Of a DNA stretch of 62,000 nucleotides, positions 32,229 through 43,742 are shown piece by piece. The stretch comes from Symbiodinium natans. Its lineage: Eukaryota > Sar > Dinophyceae > Suessiales > Symbiodiniaceae. The stretch's first letter is position 1, and every line of letters begins with the position of its first letter. The notes beneath the pieces were generated by a model that had not been told where the DNA came from, did not search any database, and saw only the letters and a program-made list of their open reading frames with translations. The DNA is taken from positions 1 through 62,000 of the forward strand of contig CAJNDS010000245.1 in assembly GCA_905221605.1 (NCBI GenBank). The letters are read 5' to 3'. Made by a program: the position numbers and the translations under genes.

Positions 32229-32897
32229 GTGGAAGCCAGGCAGCTTAAAGTGTGCCAAACACAACCAACAAGACGGCCAAAAATAGGCAGGGTCACCGGG
32301 GAAAACGAACACGAGCAAAGTGAATATGAGCAGAAAGAGAACGAATACGAGCAGACTGACGTCGAGCAGAGAGAGAACGAATACGAGCAGAATGAATACG
32401 AGCAGAAAGAGAATGAGTACGAGCAGACTCAGTACGAGCAGAAAGACAGCGAAAACGAGCGGACTGAAATCGAGCAGAGAGAGAACGAATACGTGCAGAA
32501 AAAGCACGAATACGAGCAGAAAGAGAACGAACACGAGCAAAATGAATATGAGCAGAAAGAGAACGAATACGAGCAGAATGATTACGAGCAGAGAGAGAAC
32601 GAAGACGAGCAGACTGAAATCGAGCAGAGAGAGAGAACGAATACGAACAGAATGAATACGAGAAGAAAAACAACGAAAACGAGCGGACTGAAATCGAGCA
32701 GAGAGAGAACGAATACGAGCAGAATGAATACGAGCAGAACGAGAACGAACACGAGACGAGCAGATCAGAAAAAGAACGAATACGAGCAGAATGAATACGA
32801 GCAGAAAGAAACGCACACGAGCAGAATGGAAACCAAGCAGAATGACAAAGAACACGAGCAGAAAGAACAAATGAGATTGGAGGACAGGGCTTGCTGA
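32229..32897 (+). CDS. Repetitive ENEYEQ open reading frame, doubtful protein
   Basis: An open frame of 222 codons built on 18/36-bp units (GAGAACGAATACGAGCAGAA) gives tandem ENEYEQNEYEQK peptides, extremely acidic and Gln-rich; other strand frames are also open. Frame is kept in most of the array although unit spacing varies, with one visible slip near 32635. I regard a satellite as more likely than a gene. Seed copies of the unit lie at 31360-31420, upstream of the neighbouring array. Confidence 0.25.
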   Translation: MEARQLKVCQTQPTRRPKIGRVTGENEHEQSEYEQKENEYEQTDVEQRENEYEQNEYEQKENEYEQTQYEQKDSENERTEIEQRENEYVQKKHEYEQKENEHEQNEYEQKENEYEQNDYEQRENEDEQTEIEQRERTNTNRMNTRRKTTKTSGLKSSRERTNTSRMNTSRTRTNTRRADQKKNEYEQNEYEQKETHTSRMETKQNDKEHEQKEQMRLEDRAC

Positions 32898-32904
32898 TGA
32901 AAAA

Positions 32905-33245
32905 TGTAAACTTTTTATTTCTTAATGTTTTGGGATTCTCTGGGTGGGTGGGTTTTTTTCAAGAGCCCAAACAGCGGCTCTACTAGAGATTGCTCGACCC
33001 GGAGCTGCTGAACCCTGGGGTAGGGGGGGGGGAGGGGAGGGGGGGGAAAAAAAAAAAAATATTTGATCTCAGCGATATCTGCTGGGGGGGGGGAGGGGGG
33101 GGGGGGGGGGGGGTGCGGGGGGAGGGGGAGGGGGGGAGGGGGGGGGAGTGGGAGGGGGTGGGGGGGGGGTCGGGGGAGGGGGGAAGGGGAGTGGGGGGGG
33201 GGTTTATGTATTATTATTACATTTTTTTTTTTTTGGGGGGGGGTT
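32905..33245. repeat. G-rich purine tract
   Basis: Starts with TTTATTTCTTAATGTTTTGG followed by GATTCTCTG (also inside the upstream array at about 31826 and 31935), then from 33019 almost continuous G with A and T interruptions, including a run of A's and another of T's. The Gly-rich translations are artefacts. Confidence 0.85.
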
Positions 33246-33689
33246 CGGGGGTGAGTGTCCAAAGTTTTACGGGTTGCAGTGGGATCCTGTTTGGGAAAGT
33301 TGGTTGGGGAAGGTCTTTGAAGGTACATGGGTCGAGGCATCGGGATTTGCAGAGTGTGGGGCTTTCGCGCTTGGTTCTGTGAAGATCAGGATTGAGGAGG
33401 CCGTGTTATTGGGGTTACCTTCGGCTCGTTTTCTGCTTGCATGTTCTTGCTCATATTTTGACTGCAGGTCCCTGCGCATAAAGCCTGTGCTATTTCTAGG
33501 GGTTACTTCGAGGTGAAGGGATGGTCCTAGGGTTTAGGGCTTGGGGATGGCCCTTGGCTAGAATGTCTAAAAGTCCCAGACTTGCTTTGCGTGTGAACAA
33601 AGGCTTGGCGAAGTACTGCGTATGCCACTGCCTGGACTCGAGGGTCCTCACCCGGCCTGCAGCCCCGAAACCCTGAAATTCGAAAGTAT

Positions 33690-33830
33690 GGGCTATCTAT
33701 CTACTTATATATCTATCTATCTATTTATAATAAATAAATACATCACTAGTTAAATAAACACATGAACACATAAATCAAGAAATACATAAATAAATAGAAA
33801 AAAAAATATATATATATATATATATATTTT
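33690..33830. repeat. AT-rich simple repeats
   Basis: TATCTATC, AATAAATA and TATATA runs in succession. Confidence 0.9.
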
Positions 33831-33885
33831 AAGGGGCTGCGCCCATGGGCGGGCAGCGCACGCAGAAGCCCGGGGCGAGCAGCTT

Positions 33886-34045
33886 CTAAGCATGTTGAGG
33901 CCCCTAAACTCCCTTAAAATCTCTAAGCGTTAAGTTTCTAAGCATTTTCAGGCCCCTAAACTCCCTTCAAATCTCTAAGCGTTTGAGGCTCCGAGACTCC
34001 CTTAACGTTTCTAAGCACTTTATAAGGCCCCTAAACTCCCTTTTT
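33886..34045. repeat. Short tandem repeat, irregular 35-52 bp units
   Basis: GGCCCCTAAACTCCCTT recurs at 33899, 33951 and 34026 with a variant at 33987. Units share TTTCTAAGCATTTTCAGG and ATCTCTAAGCG. A second small repeat (GCTGATGCTCCTGATGCGCG) follows at 34085-34205. Confidence 0.8.
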
Positions 34046-34264
34046 CCTAGCCCCGGGCTTAGACACGTCGCTTATGCCCGCCCTTTGGGGGGCATCATGC
34101 TCCTGATGCCCCCCCGCGGTCCCGCCCCGGGAGCCGCTGATGCTCCTGATGCGCGCCTGGGGGTCCCGGGCTGGACCCGCTGATGCTCATGATGCGCGCC
34201 CTCTGGGGGCCTCCGTGGCGACGCAAAAAACCACGAAAAAAAAACCGTTCACCGGCGGCACGCG

Positions 34265-34427
34265 GGGGTCGGCGGCACTGGCGTCCGGCCTAATTCTGCT
34301 TCGCAGAAGGCCAGAGGCCAGCAAGGCTATTCCCGGGACGACCCGGGCTAAAAGGTCCGCATTTGCTCGGTCCTTTAGGGACCTCGCGCTGCCCGATTTA
34401 ATGGCTACCGCCAGTGCCGCCGACCCC
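34265..34427. mobile_element. 163-bp element with perfect 19-bp terminal inverted repeats
   Basis: Left end GGGGTCGGCGGCACTGGCG (34265-34283) and right end CGCCAGTGCCGCCGACCCC (34409-34427) are exact complements. Inside there is a further short hairpin region (TTCTGCTTCGCAGAA). No flanking target duplication was recognised. It is open on + but has no identifiable domain. A non-autonomous transposon or a structured repeat are both possible. Confidence 0.6.
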
Positions 34428-34539
34428 AGATCTAAGAGAGTCTTGCTGATGGCACGCTGAAGGCCCTAAACCCAAAACCCTACAACCTCAATGCCGAAAC
34501 CCCTAAACCCTAAACGTCCAAGAAAACCCTAAACCCTAT

Positions 34540-36320
34540 CCATGGGGGCCATGGAGGTCGAAGGGATGGGTCCATGGGGGCCATGGGGGTCGAGGGCCAT
34601 GGAGGGCGGGTGGAGCGGGGGAAGGGCGGAGCAAGCGGAGCGGGCGGAGCGGGCGGGCATGCACTGGGGCCCTTTAAAGTCATTTGATTGGGTCTAGAGG
34701 CATAGGGCCAGGGGGGTCTAGGGGTCGAGGGCCATGGAGGGCGGGTGGAGCGGGGGAAGGGCGGAGCAACCGGAGCGGGCGGAGCGGGGGGGCATGCACT
34801 GGGGCCCTTTAAAGTCATTTGATTGGGTCTAGAGGCATAGGGCCAGGGGATGGGGCCAGGAGCCACAAAGTAGGGGGTTGGCCGTCAAAGCATGGAGACG
34901 GGCCATGGCGCCAGGACCCATGGGGCCATGGAGGCATGGGTCCATGGGGGCCATGGAGGTCGAGGGTCATGGAGGGTCGGTGGAGCGGGCAAAGGGCGGA
35001 GCAAGCGGAGCGGGCGGAGCGGGCGGGCATGCACTGGGGCCCTTTAAAGTCATTTGATTGGGTCTAGAGGCATAGGGCCAGGGGACCATGGGGCCATGGC
35101 GCCAGGAGCCATGGGGGCCATGGATGATTGGGTCTAGAGGCCAGGGCCAGGGGACCATGGGGCCACAAAGTAGGGGGTTGGCGTGGAAGCATGGAGACAT
35201 TGGGCGCCGAGCTGTGCGGCCATGGAGGCATGGGTCCATGGGGGCCATGAGGGTCGAGGGCCATGGACGGGCATGCACTGGGGCCCTTTAAAGTCATTTG
35301 ATTGGGTCTAGGGGCATAGGGCCAGCGGACCATGGGGTCATGGGGCCAACCAAGAGCCACACAGTAGGGGTCGAAGCATGGAGACATTGGGGGCCATGGC
35401 GCTAGGAGCCATGGGGCCATGGAGGCATGGGTCCATGGGGGCCATTGGGGGTCGAAAGCCATGGAGGGCGGGTGGAGTGGGGGAAGGGCGGAGCGGGCGG
35501 AGCGGGGGGGCATGCACTGGGAGTCATTTGATTGGGTCTAGAGGCAGGGCCACAAGACCCTGCGGCCATGGGGCCAGGAGCCACAAAGTAGGGGGTTGGC
35601 CGTCGAAGCATGGGCCATGCGTCAGGAGGTCTGGGGCCATGCAGGCATGGGTCCAGGTCGAGGGCCATGGAGGGAGTGGAGCGTGCACTGGGGCCATGGA
35701 GGCATGGGTCCATGGGGGTTATGGGGGTTGAGGGCCATGGAGGGTGGGGGGGAAGGGCGCGGAGCGCGGAGCGGGCGGCATGCGCTGCGGCTTTAAAGTC
35801 ATTTGATTGGGTCTAGAGGCATAGGGCCAGGGGACCATGGGGCAGGAGCCACAAAGTAGGGGGCGTGGAAGCATGGACACATTGGGGGCCATGGCGCCAG
35901 GAGCCATGGGGCCATGGACCCATGCGGGTCGAGGGTCATGGAGGGCGGGTGGAGCGGGGGAAGGGCGGAGCAAGCGGAGCGGGCAGAGCGGGCGGGCGCA
36001 CGTCATTTGGGTCTAGAGGCATAGGGCCAGGGACCATGCCACCCTCTGGGGCAGGAGCCACAAAGTTGGGGGTTGGCCGTCGAAGCATGGAGACATTGGG
36101 GGCCATGGCGCCAGGAGCCATGGAGGTATTTTTGATTGGGTCTAGAGGCATAGGGCCAGGGGACCAGGGCCATGGCGCCAGGAGCCAGGGGGCCATAGAG
36201 GCATGGGTCCATGGTCTTAAGGCAGAGGGCCAAAAGACCATAGGGCCATGGGGCCAGGAGCCACAAAGTGGGGGGTTGGCCGCTTAGAGATGTTGGGGGC
36301 CATGGCGAGGCATGGGTCCA
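34540..36320. repeat. GC-rich satellite, irregular units of about 130-250 bp
   Basis: Repeated blocks of GGGCGGGCATGCACTGGGGC, CCTTTAAAGTCATTTGATTG followed by GGTCTAGAGGCATAGGGCC, GCCACAAAGTAGGGGGTTGG and GAAGCATGGAGACATTGGG. CTTTAAAGTCATTTGATTGG occurs near 34673, 34807, 35042, 35288 and 35793, with shortened forms near 35523, 36003 and 36133. Long frames on both strands are caused by the lack of stops in GC-rich sequence. Confidence 0.9.
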
Positions 36321-36893
36321 TGGTGGGGGGTCAAGGGAGCGGGGCAGGGTTAAAGGGGGTGGAGGTTAGGGGCGGAAGGCAAGGCCAAGTGGTTGGGAAG
36401 GGGAAGGGGGAAGAGGTTGCGGTGAGGGCAGGGACCATGGCCGGGGGGGGGGGTTGGGGGGGTGGGGTGGTGCGTGGGTGGGTGGGGGGGAGGGTGGGGT
36501 GGGGGGGGGATTGGGGAGTTGGGGGGTGGATGGGGGGGGGAAGGGGTAGGGGAGGAGGATGGAGTGGAATGGTTGGGAAGGGGAAGGTAGTGGGAGGGGG
36601 GGGCAGGGGAAGGGGGTTGGTGGTGGGAGGGTTAGGGGGCGGGCAAGGGGTTGGTGGTGGGTGGATTGGGGGTACGGTGAGAGGGCAGGGATGGGGAAGG
36701 GGCAGGGGAGGAGGATGGAGTGGAATGGGGGAAGGGGTAGGGGAGGAGGATGGAGTGGAATGGTTGGGAAGGGGAAGGGTAGTGGGAGGGGCAGGGGAAG
36801 GGGAGGTTAGGGCGGAAGGCAAGGCCAAGTGGAGAGGTGGAGTGGAATGGTTGGGAAGGGGAAGGGGGAAGAGGTTGCGGTGAGGGCAGGGAG
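36321..36893. repeat. G-rich purine satellite
   Basis: GGAGTGGAATGGTTGGGAAG and GGGGAGGAGGATGGAGTGG recur several times in a nearly pure purine + strand. The complementary Pro-rich frame (36331-36828) is a composition artefact. Confidence 0.85.
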
Positions 36894-37618
36894 GGTCTTC
36901 ACTGACGCCGCCCCGCTGTTGCTCGGGTCGGCGGATATATGGGGTAGAAGCCCAAATTGGAGGTAAGTAAGGGACTCATGTAACCCTGAACCCCAATGCT
37001 CAGGCGCCGTGCCATGGAAGGAGATCCTCCGCAACAAGGGCGTGCGACGCGGCTACATGAAAGGAAGGGCCAGGGGTTGGACAGATCTTACAGCAAGGTT
37101 TCGGGCTTATGGGGCTTTAGGGTGTTAGGACTTGCAGTGCATGGAATTCAGGGTTGAGTATATTCAAGCTCACGCACTTCCATTCGAATGGCCACCCCTC
37201 GCCCTGCATCGGCCAGTGCCCAGGTGGTCTGTCGTGGCGTGCCACGCCATGAGCACCACGGCTTCGGGGTAAAAGAGTCGCACCCGAAAACCTGAAGCGA
37301 TTCGGCCTCTGCGGTTCCACAGATGCCTCTATCCCTGCAGCCTAGTTTTTCGTATTAATTATTGTTATTATTATTTATTATTATTATTATTATTCGTCGT
37401 CGTCGTTGTCGTTGTTGACAACCCTGAACTCTAACATACTTGTGTAACGTTTGCTTGTTTTTTGGAGGGAGGTTGCCCGCTTGCCAAGTCTCAGGCAACG
37501 TCGCATTCTACTCGCTTCTGACTTGGATGCCTACCTTTTTCAGCAAAGGAGGGGGTGCGGCTGAGAGAGTGCCTACAAGTGGCCTCAACGTGCGAAGTTG
37601 AGAGTAGAACACGAAAGG
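36894..37618. other. Non-coding, TTA/CGT microsatellite
   Basis: TTA-type trinucleotides at 37350-37395 then CGTCGTCGTTGTCGTTGTTG. No gene recognised on either strand. Confidence 0.5.
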
Positions 37619-37724
37619 TTGGGATGTTCCCCCTTCTACTAACAGTCCTGAACAGGGATTATAGTACTCGTACCTCCTAGTATCATCCCTATTAAGGACT
37701 GTTAGTATAAGGGGGAACATCCCA
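37619..37724. mobile_element. MITE-like family A copy (near-complete)
   Basis: Left TTGGGATGTTCCCCCTTCTA, right TAGTATAAGGGGGAACATCC followed by CA. The inner arms CTAACAGTCCTGAACAGGGA and TCCCTATTAAGGACTGTTAG pair, so most of the element is one long imperfect hairpin. The 8-bp flanks do not match here. Confidence 0.75.
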
Positions 37725-37835
37725 CCCTATACAGCCCGAAACCCGAAACCCGAAACCCCAAACCCTAAACCCTAAACCCTAAATTTTAAAGGCTCTGAAG
37801 TGACACAAACCGTCCGAAGCCGCCACACTCCGCAG

Positions 37836-37910
37836 GAGCTGGGCTCAGCATCGAGGCGGCAGGCTTTTGCGCCTTCCTTCCTTACCTGTTCGGCGCCTGG
37901 GAGTCTCTGA
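37836..37910 (+). CDS. PPR-like exon, telomere-bracketed
   Basis: CTCCGCAG followed by GAGCTG gives an acceptor at 37834-37835; CTCTGA followed by GTTTAT gives a donor at 37911. The 75-bp exon reads AGLSIEAAGFCAFLPYLFGA and then WESL, matching the spacing of a diverged PPR motif (hydrophobic helix A, then G-A-W-E-S-L). CCCTAAA repeats precede (37752-37782) and TTTAGGG-type words follow (37928-38005). A clear small example of the intron/exon pattern proposed for this window. Confidence 0.5.
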   Translation, partial: ELGSASRRQAFAPSFLTCSAPGSL

Positions 37911-40900
37911 GTTTATGGGCTCATGGCTTAGGGCTTAGGGTTTTGGGGTTTAGGGCTTAGGGTTTAGGGTTTAGGGCTTAGGGTTTTTTAGGGTTTAGGG
38001 CGTTTGAAGATAGGTCCAGCTGACTCGTCAAGCCTATACGACTCCTGAACTCCAACACCCCAAAATCTCAGACCCCAATCTAACCTAAAACCCTAATGGT
38101 GTTGGGTCCTTTGCAACCCCTGGGTCTATTGCCAAAGCGACTTGGGGATATGGTTTGGGTTAAGAGATGCTTAGGGTCTACGGGGTTTTAGAGGGTCATC
38201 TGGGTTTTGGCGTACTATACTTTTATACTTTTGTTGGTTCTGGGTTCCTATTTTAGCTCCTTATACCGTAAAAGTACTTGTTTTTCCAGGGTCTACTCCC
38301 AAGTAGGGTTAATAGGGTTTAGGGTTCATAGGATTTAGGGTGTAGGGGTTGAAGGGTGCAAGGCCCCTCGCAGTTGGGCTGAATCTGAGAAATTTTGTGC
38401 GTGCCTGCTGTGTTTCCCTCATCAAGAATACCCTAAACCCTAAACCCTAAACCCTAAACCCTAAACCGTCCCTTAGCCCTTAAAGGACTTGGGGTTTATA
38501 CTCTTGCTGTTCCAAATTAAGGGGCGAAGCTGGAGCGCCGAGGCCCTAGGCGCAATAGCAGCCCAACAGCTGATTGATCCTGAAACCAACTATGACTCGG
38601 GGTTTTAGGATGTTTTGGGGGTTGTTCTAACCTTCGAGTCTAGCCCCACTCCCCCCCTTCACTCTAGGAAGATACTGAAGAATGACAAATATGCTTCTGA
38701 TGATTGGTCTGCGGATGGTGGTGATTCGCTGCTGTTGCTGCTGCTGCTATTCTGAAAAGGACTTCAGTTTTGTTGGTAAGTATTGTCGACTCTGTAGAGT
38801 CGTAGTTTGGGGCTCCGCCCGAAACAGGGGTTCGTACTTTGTGACAACAACCCTTCAAACCTGTACCGGCTGATTCTGCGCGGCCTTAAATCCCACTATA
38901 ACACCCTTGTAAGGGGAGAATCTGGAGAACCCTGAGTCTCCGGTTCCTTACCAATTCAGAACTCAGCTGAGGTGCTTTGGCAAGCCCCTTGGTTGGTCAG
39001 CTGGCAGACAAACTGCTCAAAGACGGCCCCTGGGCAGAAGGATTGAGGTTCCGAGCCGAATACCCCGCAAGCATCAAACAATGAAGAGACCCTAAAAAGC
39101 TCTTGATCTTGACCCCCTCATCAGACTGCATTGGCCGGCGTGGTCATGCAATGCACAACTTGCGGGGGGGGGGAGGGTTCGGGGGCTGGGGCCGAGTGTA
39201 TTGCTGCTTTAAACCTCAAGCGCCCTCTCGTCTTCTTAACACCACGGTGGGGCGCAAGACGTTTACAGGCTTCGAGTGCAGCATCGGATGCGCCAGTGTC
39301 GTGCGTTTCCATTTTGGCCCGGAAATTATCTTAGTACGTATTTTACGTATGTTTAGTCACTTTCTGTCTTAACTTCTCCAATTACTAGGAGCGCTGTTGT
39401 TTACGAGAGTCTCTTTGAGGCATGGCGCATGAACCACAAAGGCGCTATTCCAAGAATCCGGAGGGTCCCACATGACGTCTCTGCCCAGCTTAGACCACGA
39501 AGCAATGTCGCACTGAAACTCTTCAACTCTCTTTGCCCCCCATCTTGTTCTGGGAACCCCTTGGAGGCCTCAAAGTACCGGGTTTCATGACAGAGGTTGG
39601 GAGGTCAGCTTCCTCCGACGGGTCTTCCAAGGCACCGGGGCAGCGATTTATTATCATTATGTTTTTTTTGGGGGGGGGGCTTAACCCTCAACCCTAAACC
39701 CGCAACCCTAAACTCTCAAATTCAGTGGCATTTTTGTTGGCGATGTTGAGGGCTTACCCGCAACCCTAAACCCTCGACCGTCAACTCTCAAATCTACACT
39801 TAAACCCCGGAGGGCTTTGGGAGACCTCTGGGTTGCCATAGTTTTGGGGCCTTGGAGGCTTCAGAGATTCATGGCTTTCAGGTAAGCTGTAGGTCTTTTC
39901 TTTTCAGTTCGCTTTCCGGATTCCGTTTAATGGGCCGGGCCGAAAATGCGCAGTGGAGCAAGTAAGGATTGGGTAGGTGTTTTTCTGGGGGGGGGGGGGG
40001 ATCGTCTTTCGTATTCCTTTGTGACCCCGAGAGGTTCCAGTCTTTCCCAGAGAAACTGGACAAACAGAGCAGGTTCCTGAGTTTGATGTCAGTAGTCACG
40101 ATGAAGTCAGGTCCTTAGCATGGCTCTCCTGTTCGTTCCGCTGAGTCAGATGAGTGCGTATGAGACCCAATCCTGCACCCCATAGAGGCCCAGATGCCCG
40201 AAGTCCCTACAGCAAACCCTATGCCCTAAAGGCCACAACCTTAAGTCATGGTTTTTTTATGTTGCCATAGACTACTAAACGGGCCCATACTTCAGATCCA
40301 TGCAATGTGCATTTGAAGGTGTGGCTTTCTTCGGTGGCGCCATCTGCATGCTCCTCAACGCATTCCTCGGACCATCCTTAGGCGTGGGCTGGGGGTTTCA
40401 GTTGAAGTTTCGCGCTTTGATGGTATAGGGTTTGCCAGACTTTGGCTTGCATTTAGGTTTAGGGCTTCGCGGGGTTTCGGGTACGCACCCTCAGGAGTTC
40501 TAGCACTGACCGAACCTTCTATTTGGAAAGAATCAGGCTCGGTTCTCACCAGTGCCGTCCGGTCATGGAGTCTTCGAGATTAGGAAGCAAAGGAATGCAT
40601 ACAGCAAAGGTCGTACAGGAGCTCTGTTTCGATGGTTGCGCAAAGCTTTGTTGGGTTGTTGTTGGCATCTTGGCTGCGGAGCCCTCTACCGTGTACAAGT
40701 CTTAGGCAACCCTGCTACCTTGTTCAAAGCAGCGGAGGATGTCACATCGCGCGAGTCCTAGCAGCCCCAAAAAGCAACCCCCAGCCATGAAATTCCACAG
40801 TGAACCTTTGATAGAGGCTTCCAAGGTGAGGTGATCCCCGATTTGCGCAGCCCGGACCCATAAATTCTGAGGGGCATGCGAAGATCGTATAAGCCAACCC

Positions 40901-41100
40901 AGCATGTCAATCTCATCCCACAGACTCCGGACACATTGTCCCGATGTGTTTCTGGTGGCTGAGGGATCTGAGAGACTTTTGCAGCGTTTGTTGCAAAGAC
41001 GGACGCAAGATGGTCTTTGCCCGATACAAGCCCGCACCTCTCGCCCCGGCAGTGAGCATCACGTTCTCCCGTACGCCCAGGGGGTTTATAGGGTTAAGCG
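37911..41100. other. Intron-like DNA, no gene recognised
   Basis: Telomere-type words at 37928-38005, 38300-38345 and 38428-38467 and again at 39685-39790; GCT-rich simple repeat at 38727-38750; G homopolymers at 39164 and 39987. Overlapping opposite-strand frames at 40702-41037 (-) and 40904-41170 (+) both look mildly protein-like, so neither is called. Confidence 0.35.
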
Positions 41101-41241
41101 TTGGGTTGTTTCTCCTTCTACTAACAGTCCTTCATTCATAAGGATAATAATAGGGGGTAACAGTCCTTAATAGGGATGACAATAGGGTGGGTGTATTATA
41201 CTCCCTATTAAGGACTGCTAGTAAAAGGGGGAACATCCCAA
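41101..41241. mobile_element. MITE-like family A copy with internal duplication
   Basis: Left TTGGGTTGTTTCTCCTTCTA, right TAGTAAAAGGGGGAACATCC followed by CAA. CTAACAGTCCTT and AACAGTCCTTAATAGGGATG both occur, so the inner arm is duplicated. Flanks GTTAAGCG and GTTCAGGG agree at 6 of 8 positions. Confidence 0.65.
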
Positions 41242-41409
41242 GTTCAGGGTATAGGGACCCCTCATCACTCCGACTCCCCTGCCAGGAACTGTTGGTCAGG
41301 CAGGGTGGCTTTGCTCGTGGCATGGTGAGCTCGCCCTAAATTACTCGTGACCCTTTTCTCAGCCCTTCCTCTCCCCCCGGCTCCTCCCTTGCCTGCCACT
41401 CTCTGACAC

Positions 41410-41660
41410 TGCCTCTCTGCCTTTGTCTTTGTGCTTTGTGTTGCTTGAACCACTTTTCTCGTTGTTTTTCTCCATCTTTTCCTCCTTGCTTTTTGCTTTC
41501 TTCTCTCTCTCTCTCTCTCTTTCTCGTTTCCTTTGCCTCCATCTCTTCCCTGCACCCTCCCAATTTCGATCCTCTCACTCCCCTGCGAACACTCTGCAGC
41601 TCTCCGCCTCTTTCGCTCTTTCGCTCTCGACTGACGCTTCCTTCGCGTCCGCATGCGCAG
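41410..41660. repeat. CT-rich pyrimidine tract
   Basis: Pyrimidine-rich + strand with CTCTCTCT at 41504-41522. The Ser/Phe/Leu-rich + frames and Arg/Lys-rich - frame follow from composition. Confidence 0.7.
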
Positions 41661-41910
41661 TCGCATTGTATTCTCGTTGTCAGACTTGAGCGGTTGGGGG
41701 AAAGTGTTCGGTGTCCACGTTGTGATGATGTCTCTTCGCATACTGTGACACTAATTTGTGTTGTCAGAACTGTTGCTAATTATATGCCAGGCAGCAGCAT
41801 GGACCTGGCAAGGTGAACACAGTAGCTTTTTTCTCACCACGGGGCAAAATCCATGCTCACACATCACTCGAGTTGTGCTTTGTTGAAGCGTCTGGTGCTT
41901 TCGAGCATGT

Positions 41911-42022
41911 GGGTATCCGAAAAATGGGGGGGGGGTACCCTTTTTATACCCCAAATTCAATAGAATCCCGAATCCCCTTAACGGGACCCCCAAACAGGGT
42001 ACCCCTATTTTCGGAAACTGCC
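41911..42022. mobile_element. MITE-like family B copy with ATGT duplication
   Basis: Left GGGTATCCGAAAAATGGGGG, right GGGTACCCCTATTTTCGGAA followed by ACTGCC. ATGT flanks both ends (41907-41910 and 42023-42026). Confidence 0.7.
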
Positions 42023-42524
42023 ATGTCGCATGAGCAGCGCTGCCCTTATCTTGAGCGTGGACCAAGCAGGTGGCCCTCCTGGTGGCCGCGACCACGCTGA
42101 GACTCGGAAGCAGCGGCAGACTCGCAACAGCTGAAGGGTGCACGTGAGTCCGGTAACTCTGCAGACTCTGCATAAACCCCACCAACCCAGACGCCGCCCC
42201 TTCAAAGTTCCACCCTCTCTGCTTCCTGCAGATCCCTAAAACCCCCCCCCCCCCCCCGTCGTGCTTGTTTATCTTTGGTTCTCGAGGCAGCGGTTTGTTT
42301 GAACGGTACATAGGCCCTATCTATGAAATCTAGACCTTGTCAATGCTAGGAAGTCTGCGGATCGAGCTGGGCTTTTCTGCACCCACGCCGACCTCAGCCC
42401 GCGATACGCGGGCGTAACATGGCTAGCAACGACGAGGCTTTTGCCTACGCGCGGAAGAGGAGTTAGGAGGCTCGGAATTGTTCAGGCTAAGTGCCGAAGG
42501 GTCCAACCTAAGCCTCTGGGATGT

Positions 42525-42583
42525 GGGGGTTTCCGAAATTTTGGGTTACCTTAATTATTGGGGTTCTTATTATAGTAAACCCC
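42525..42583. mobile_element. MITE-like family B copy, short
   Basis: GGGGGTTTCCGAAATTTTGG followed by GTTACC at the left; the right end GTAAACCCC is truncated. Flanks ATGT and ATAT agree at 3 of 4 positions. Confidence 0.55.
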
Positions 42584-42589
42584 ATATAG

Positions 42590-43546
42590 AAAGAGCCTCT
42601 AGTACCCTTACGGGGCCTTCGAGCCGTTCAACTTCAGAGACCCACCCAGTGCCTGTTTCCTTTCAATTCGAAGCCTTGTCTAAGTCCTCGTGTACCCTAC
42701 TGGGAGGGGAAGAGGATGTGCACGCCCGTAGTCTTTAAGGGGTGCCGGTCTGCCTATTTTGTGGGGCCACGAGCCCTGAACTCGTGAGCCCCTAGAGCTG
42801 GTATCCCACATTCCCGCAAAATAATCCGCAAAAACCCGCGGACCCGAAACCCCTTCACCCCCTAAGCCCGAAATCCCTGAAACCCTGAATCCAAGCCCTC
42901 AAGCCTGGTCCTTCCCCCAAGCCTTCCGCTAAAGTTTCACGGTTTGAGGTTTACTTGGGGAGTTAAAGTTTGTTCAAAAAAGGCCCATGGAAGTGTAAGG
43001 GACAGCCAAGAACAGCTGAGTTTAGGGTTCAGTACTTCTGGGCCTTATTAGGGCAGCCCAGGCCCTGCTGGCCCTGTCCACCACGGCAGGACACCGACTC
43101 AACTGTTGAGGGACAGGGACTACCTGGCTTCATTGACTAGGGGGGGGGGGGAGAGCTTCACCCTGTAATTACTTAAGTTGGTATGAGCCATGATTTCATG
43201 CGTAGGGTTTGGGCTGCAGGCAGGTCTAGTTTGGGGCATCAGGTTTGACGTTTAGGGTCTACGGTTTGGCATACAAGCCTAAACCGGGGTTGAGTTGGAA
43301 ATCTCGAATTTTCTTTGGGCACATTTCCTGCTGAACCGTTCTATCCCAATTCACCCCTAATCCAACCCTGGAGTCTAAAATGCTCTCAGAAAAGAAGTCC
43401 GAGCTCGCGCTCACAGGAGCCATAGCGCCCATCCCAGCCGCGCTTCAGCAATGGCTTCTGTCAGGTTTGGTGTGCACTCCCGTTGCAGTTCACGACCCGC
43501 AGGGATACAGACACATGCATATGTGTATCTCTATGCGTATGCATAT

Positions 43547-43581
<35 letters not shown>

Positions 43582-43665
43582 CTGTGTGTGTAGGGTATAT
43601 GTCTTTTTCTCGTCATGCGTCGTACAGAGAAGAACAAACCCCAACACTGGATCGCATAGGATAGG
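42590..43665. other. Non-coding, TA microsatellite
   Basis: G run at 43140-43151 and TATATA at 43545-43580. A + frame 43380-43500 (ALTGAIAPIPAALQQWLLSG) looks mildly protein-like but ends in the microsatellite, and no domain is recognised. Confidence 0.35.
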
Positions 43666-43742
43666 ACATGCATTTACATGGTACACAGCTGGCACTTGCG
43701 AAGCGTATCCAGATGCATTCCCCCCCCCCCCCCCCCCCCCAC

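Noticed and set aside
36331-36828. 165-codon Pro-rich frame on -
   Set aside because: It is the complement of a G-rich satellite; stop codons are absent because of composition.
40702-41170. Protein-like frames on both strands (111 codons on -, 88 on +)
   Set aside because: Both strands look equally protein-like over the same bases and neither has a recognisable motif or splice context.
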